DNA of 7,660 bases from Ignavibacteriales bacterium (GTDB taxonomy: Bacteria; Bacteroidota; Ignavibacteria; Ignavibacteriales; Melioribacteraceae), in NCBI GenBank assembly GCA_027080245.1, contig JALWSN010000144.1, positions 1 through 7,660 of the forward strand, read 5' to 3'. Below, in pieces: positions 5,618 through 7,660 of this stretch. The notes beneath the pieces were generated by a model. That model saw only the letters and a list, made by a program, of their open reading frames with translations. It made no database searches and was not told where the DNA came from. A program made the position numbers and the translations under genes. Positions within the stretch are counted from its first letter, which is position 1; each line of letters opens with the position of its first letter.

Positions 5618-6316
5618 AATTTCTTTCATTTTAAATAAACTTAAATCATTAATTTTTTTTGTTGCTTCGTAATTAAAATATTCCTTAAAATATTTTACTA
5701 TTAGCTCTTTAACTTCGTCCATCGGAATTTCTTTTCCCAATTCTTTTTTAAGGGAAGTAACTTCTTTGTCGCGAATACCGCACGGGATTATTCCGTTAAA
5801 TAAAGACAAATCGGTATTAACGTTTAACGCAAATCCGTGCATTGTAACCCATTTGGAAATTTTAATTCCGATAGCGCAAATTTTTCTGTTGTCAATCCAG
5901 ACACCTGTTAACCCCTTAATTCTATTGGTTTTCAAACCGTAATGTTCGCAAACACTAATAATAACAGCCTCCAAACCACGTAAGTATTCATGAGCATCTT
6001 GTTTCCAATTTTTTAAATCAATTATAGGGTAGCCAACCAGCTGTCCCGGACCATGGTAGGTAATATCGCCTCCACGGTCCACATCGTAAATTTTAACATT
6101 ATTTTTTTCCAAATAATCTACCGAACAAATCAAATTATTTCTGTCAGCTACTTTACCAAGCGTGTAAGTATGCGGATGTTCCAATAAATACAAAGTATCT
6201 TCCACCTCGTCATTTAGTCTTTGCTCGAATGTTGCTTTCTGCAACTTCCAGGCCTGCAAATAATCAATTTGTCCAAGTTCAACAACGTTCAATATTTTAA
6301 ATGTGAATTGCTTCAT
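5606..6316 (-). CDS. lipB: Lipoyl(octanoyl) transferase LipB
   Basis: Transfers octanoate from octanoyl-acyl carrier protein to the lipoyl-domain lysine of E2 (and other lipoylated proteins), the first step of de novo protein lipoylation; cytoplasmic. At 236 residues it has a normal family length. Visible hallmarks are HPHTYTLG (47-54), the RGGDITYHGPGQ core (81-92), the RKICAIGIKI segment with the likely catalytic Lys145, HGFALNVNTDL (160-170) and IPCGI with the likely catalytic Cys179, matching the Lys/Cys acyl-transfer pair known for LipB. The ATG lies 20 bp inside the end of lpdA and has no clear Shine-Dalgarno sequence, so translation is probably coupled to lpdA termination. Its TAA stop directly precedes the E1 start codon. 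Its substrate (E2) and the next enzyme (LipA) are encoded downstream in the same operon. Confidence 0.96.
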   Translation of the reverse strand: MKQFTFKILNVVELGQIDYLQAWKLQKATFEQRLNDEVEDTLYLLEHPHTYTLGKVADRNNLICSVDYLEKNNVKIYDVDRGGDITYHGPGQLVGYPIIDLKNWKQDAHEYLRGLEAVIISVCEHYGLKTNRIKGLTGVWIDNRKICAIGIKISKWVTMHGFALNVNTDLSLFNGIIPCGIRDKEVTSLKKELGKEIPMDEVKELIVKYFKEYFNYEATKKINDLSLFKMKEIREE

Positions 6317-7660
6317 TGTTAGCGTCCGCAGCGGCTTCCATTATCATTTCGGACAAAGTTGGATGCGCGTGAACGGTTTTAAATATTGAAAAATAATCGC
6401 CTTCAAGTTTTTTTGCCACGGACATTTCGGCAATCATCTCAGTGGCTTCGGCTCCAATAATATGAGCGCCAAGCAGTTCTCCGTATTTTTCGTCAAAAAT
6501 TAATTTAACAAAGCCTTCCCTCTCGCCAATAGCGGCAGCCTTTCCGCTAGCCGAATAAGGGAATTTCCCAATCCTTACTTTCAATCCCTGCTCCCTTGCC
6601 TGTTTTTCCGTAAGACCAATACTTGCAATTTGAGGTTGGCAGTAAGTACAGGCAGGAATGGAATCGTAATCGACGGAGGAAGCCTCTCCCGCAAAATTTT
6701 CAACGCAAGCAATGCCCTCGGCGCTTGCCACGTGAGCCAACAGAGGCGATCCAATAACATCGCCAATCGCAAAAACATTTTTGACATTTGTCTGATAAGA
6801 TGGTTTACTTACTTTAATAAAACCTCCCTCCGTTTCAACGCCAATATTTTCAAGACCGAAACCATCTATGTTGCCCGTTACCCCAATAGCATTAAGGGCG
6901 TAAGCCGCTTCAATTTTTTGAGAACCTTCAGCATTGTTTACTTTTACTACCACTTTCTCGTTTTCAATCTTAGCCGACTCGACTTTCGTTGAAGTTAAAA
7001 TTTTTATTCCGCGTTTTTTAAAACTCTTTGACAATTGAGCCGAGATTTCTTCGTCTTCGTTAGGCGCAATTCTTTCGAGCATTTCCACAATCGTAACTGA
7101 TGCGCCCAAAACGCTGTAAAAATAGGCAAATTCCAATCCAATCGCCCCGGCTCCAATAATAACAATACTTTCAGGAACTTCGTCCAACGTCATTGCTTTT
7201 TTACTCGTAATAATTCTTTTTTCGTCAACTGGAATAAAAGGCAAAACTTTCGGACGCGCTCCCGTAGAAATAATTATTCTTTCCGCTTCAATAATATTTT
7301 CGCTTCCGTTAATTTTAAGATGCGCTGTGTCAATAAATTCTCCTTTCCCTCTCAAATAAGTAATCTTATTTTTCTTCATTAAATATTCTACTCCTCTGCT
7401 CACTTTGGTAGAAACATCTCTGCTTCGCTTAATAATTTTCGGGAAGTCAAATTCCAATTCCTTAAAGCTAAGCCCAAATTGTTTTGAATGATTTTTCATT
7501 ACGTCGTAAAGTTCCGCGCTTTTTAAAAGCGCTTTTGTGGGAATGCAACCCCAATTTAAGCAAATGCCTCCTAACCTTTCCCTTTCAATTATTGCCGTCT
7601 TAAACCCAAGCTGCGATGCCCGAATTGCCGCAACGTAACCGCCGGGACCTCCGCCTAAAA
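6297..7660 (-). CDS. lpdA: Dihydrolipoyl dehydrogenase (E3), 5' end cut by window edge
   Basis: FAD-dependent pyridine nucleotide-disulfide oxidoreductase that reoxidises the dihydrolipoyl arm of E2 with NAD+ in the cytoplasm. The frame stays open to the right edge (first whole codon at 7658), giving 453 visible residues; family members are usually about 460-475, so only some 10 N-terminal residues are missing. Visible residues 2-7 form the FAD-binding GGGPGG motif. The redox disulfide is Cys33/Cys38 in GGICLNWGCIPTKAL. The NAD-binding GAGAIG is near 169-174, the second FAD motif AIGDV near 297-301, and the C-terminal HAHPTLSE with the catalytic His-Glu pair near 430-437. The ATG at 7499 is internal: starting there would delete the FAD loop and both redox cysteines. 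First visible gene of the leftward operon; its end overlaps lipB by 20 bp. The operon promoter lies beyond the window. Confidence 0.97.
   Translation of the reverse strand, partial: LGGGPGGYVAAIRASQLGFKTAIIERERLGGICLNWGCIPTKALLKSAELYDVMKNHSKQFGLSFKELEFDFPKIIKRSRDVSTKVSRGVEYLMKKNKITYLRGKGEFIDTAHLKINGSENIIEAERIIISTGARPKVLPFIPVDEKRIITSKKAMTLDEVPESIVIIGAGAIGLEFAYFYSVLGASVTIVEMLERIAPNEDEEISAQLSKSFKKRGIKILTSTKVESAKIENEKVVVKVNNAEGSQKIEAAYALNAIGVTGNIDGFGLENIGVETEGGFIKVSKPSYQTNVKNVFAIGDVIGSPLLAHVASAEGIACVENFAGEASSVDYDSIPACTYCQPQIASIGLTEKQAREQGLKVRIGKFPYSASGKAAAIGEREGFVKLIFDEKYGELLGAHIIGAEATEMIAEMSVAKKLEGDYFSIFKTVHAHPTLSEMIMEAAADANNEAIHI

Noticed and set aside
6630..6992. 120-codon plus-strand frame opposite lpdA
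   Set aside because: Antisense shadow of well-conserved E3 coding sequence, including the FAD/NAD domain; no recognisable domain of its own.

Overview
The window is AT-rich bacterial DNA. Its right 85 percent (about 1148-7660) is one leftward-transcribed operon for a 2-oxoacid dehydrogenase complex and its lipoylation. Its left 15 percent is a small accessory patch built around an IS200-like (REP-associated) Y1 transposase. A fused E1 alpha/beta polypeptide, AT-rich coding and the style of the LipA, LipB and E2 proteins fit the Bacteroidota/Chlorobi/Ignavibacteria side of the tree. That placement is an inference from gene architecture and cannot be proved here.

Operon (minus strand, read right to left): lpdA (E3 dihydrolipoyl dehydrogenase, only its extreme N-terminus lies outside the window), lipB (octanoyltransferase), a 687-residue fused E1 alpha-beta, E2 acyltransferase with one lipoyl domain (GTG start), then lipA (lipoyl synthase) after a 153-bp gap. 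lpdA and lipB overlap by 20 bp. The lipB stop codon directly abuts the E1 start codon. E1 and E2 are 39 bp apart. The set is self-contained: LipB puts octanoate on the E2 lipoyl lysine, LipA inserts two sulfurs, E1 decarboxylates the 2-oxoacid and loads the lipoyl arm, E2 passes the acyl group to CoA, and E3 reoxidises the arm. Motifs in E1 (GRQMP, HSSSDD, EIQFGDYI, YHSQ and FFAHIPG) look more like branched-chain 2-oxoacid dehydrogenase than pyruvate dehydrogenase.

Left patch (1-1147): a 150-residue Y1/HUH transposase gene (515-967, plus strand) converges on lipA. Two forward REP-like hairpins lie just upstream, and the second contains the gene's Shine-Dalgarno sequence. A 181-bp direct repeat (88-268 and 982-1162, offset 894, no gaps, 167/181 identical by hand count) brackets the transposase. 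Each repeat copy starts with two REP-like hairpins in the reverse orientation. The right copy runs into the last four codons and stop of lipA. The left copy has no lipA but carries a different short open reading tail. The remainder of 1-514 is AT-rich and holds no convincing gene.

The most interesting part is the transposase/hairpin/direct-repeat arrangement. The dehydrogenase operon is well understood biochemically, and its gene grouping is its notable feature.
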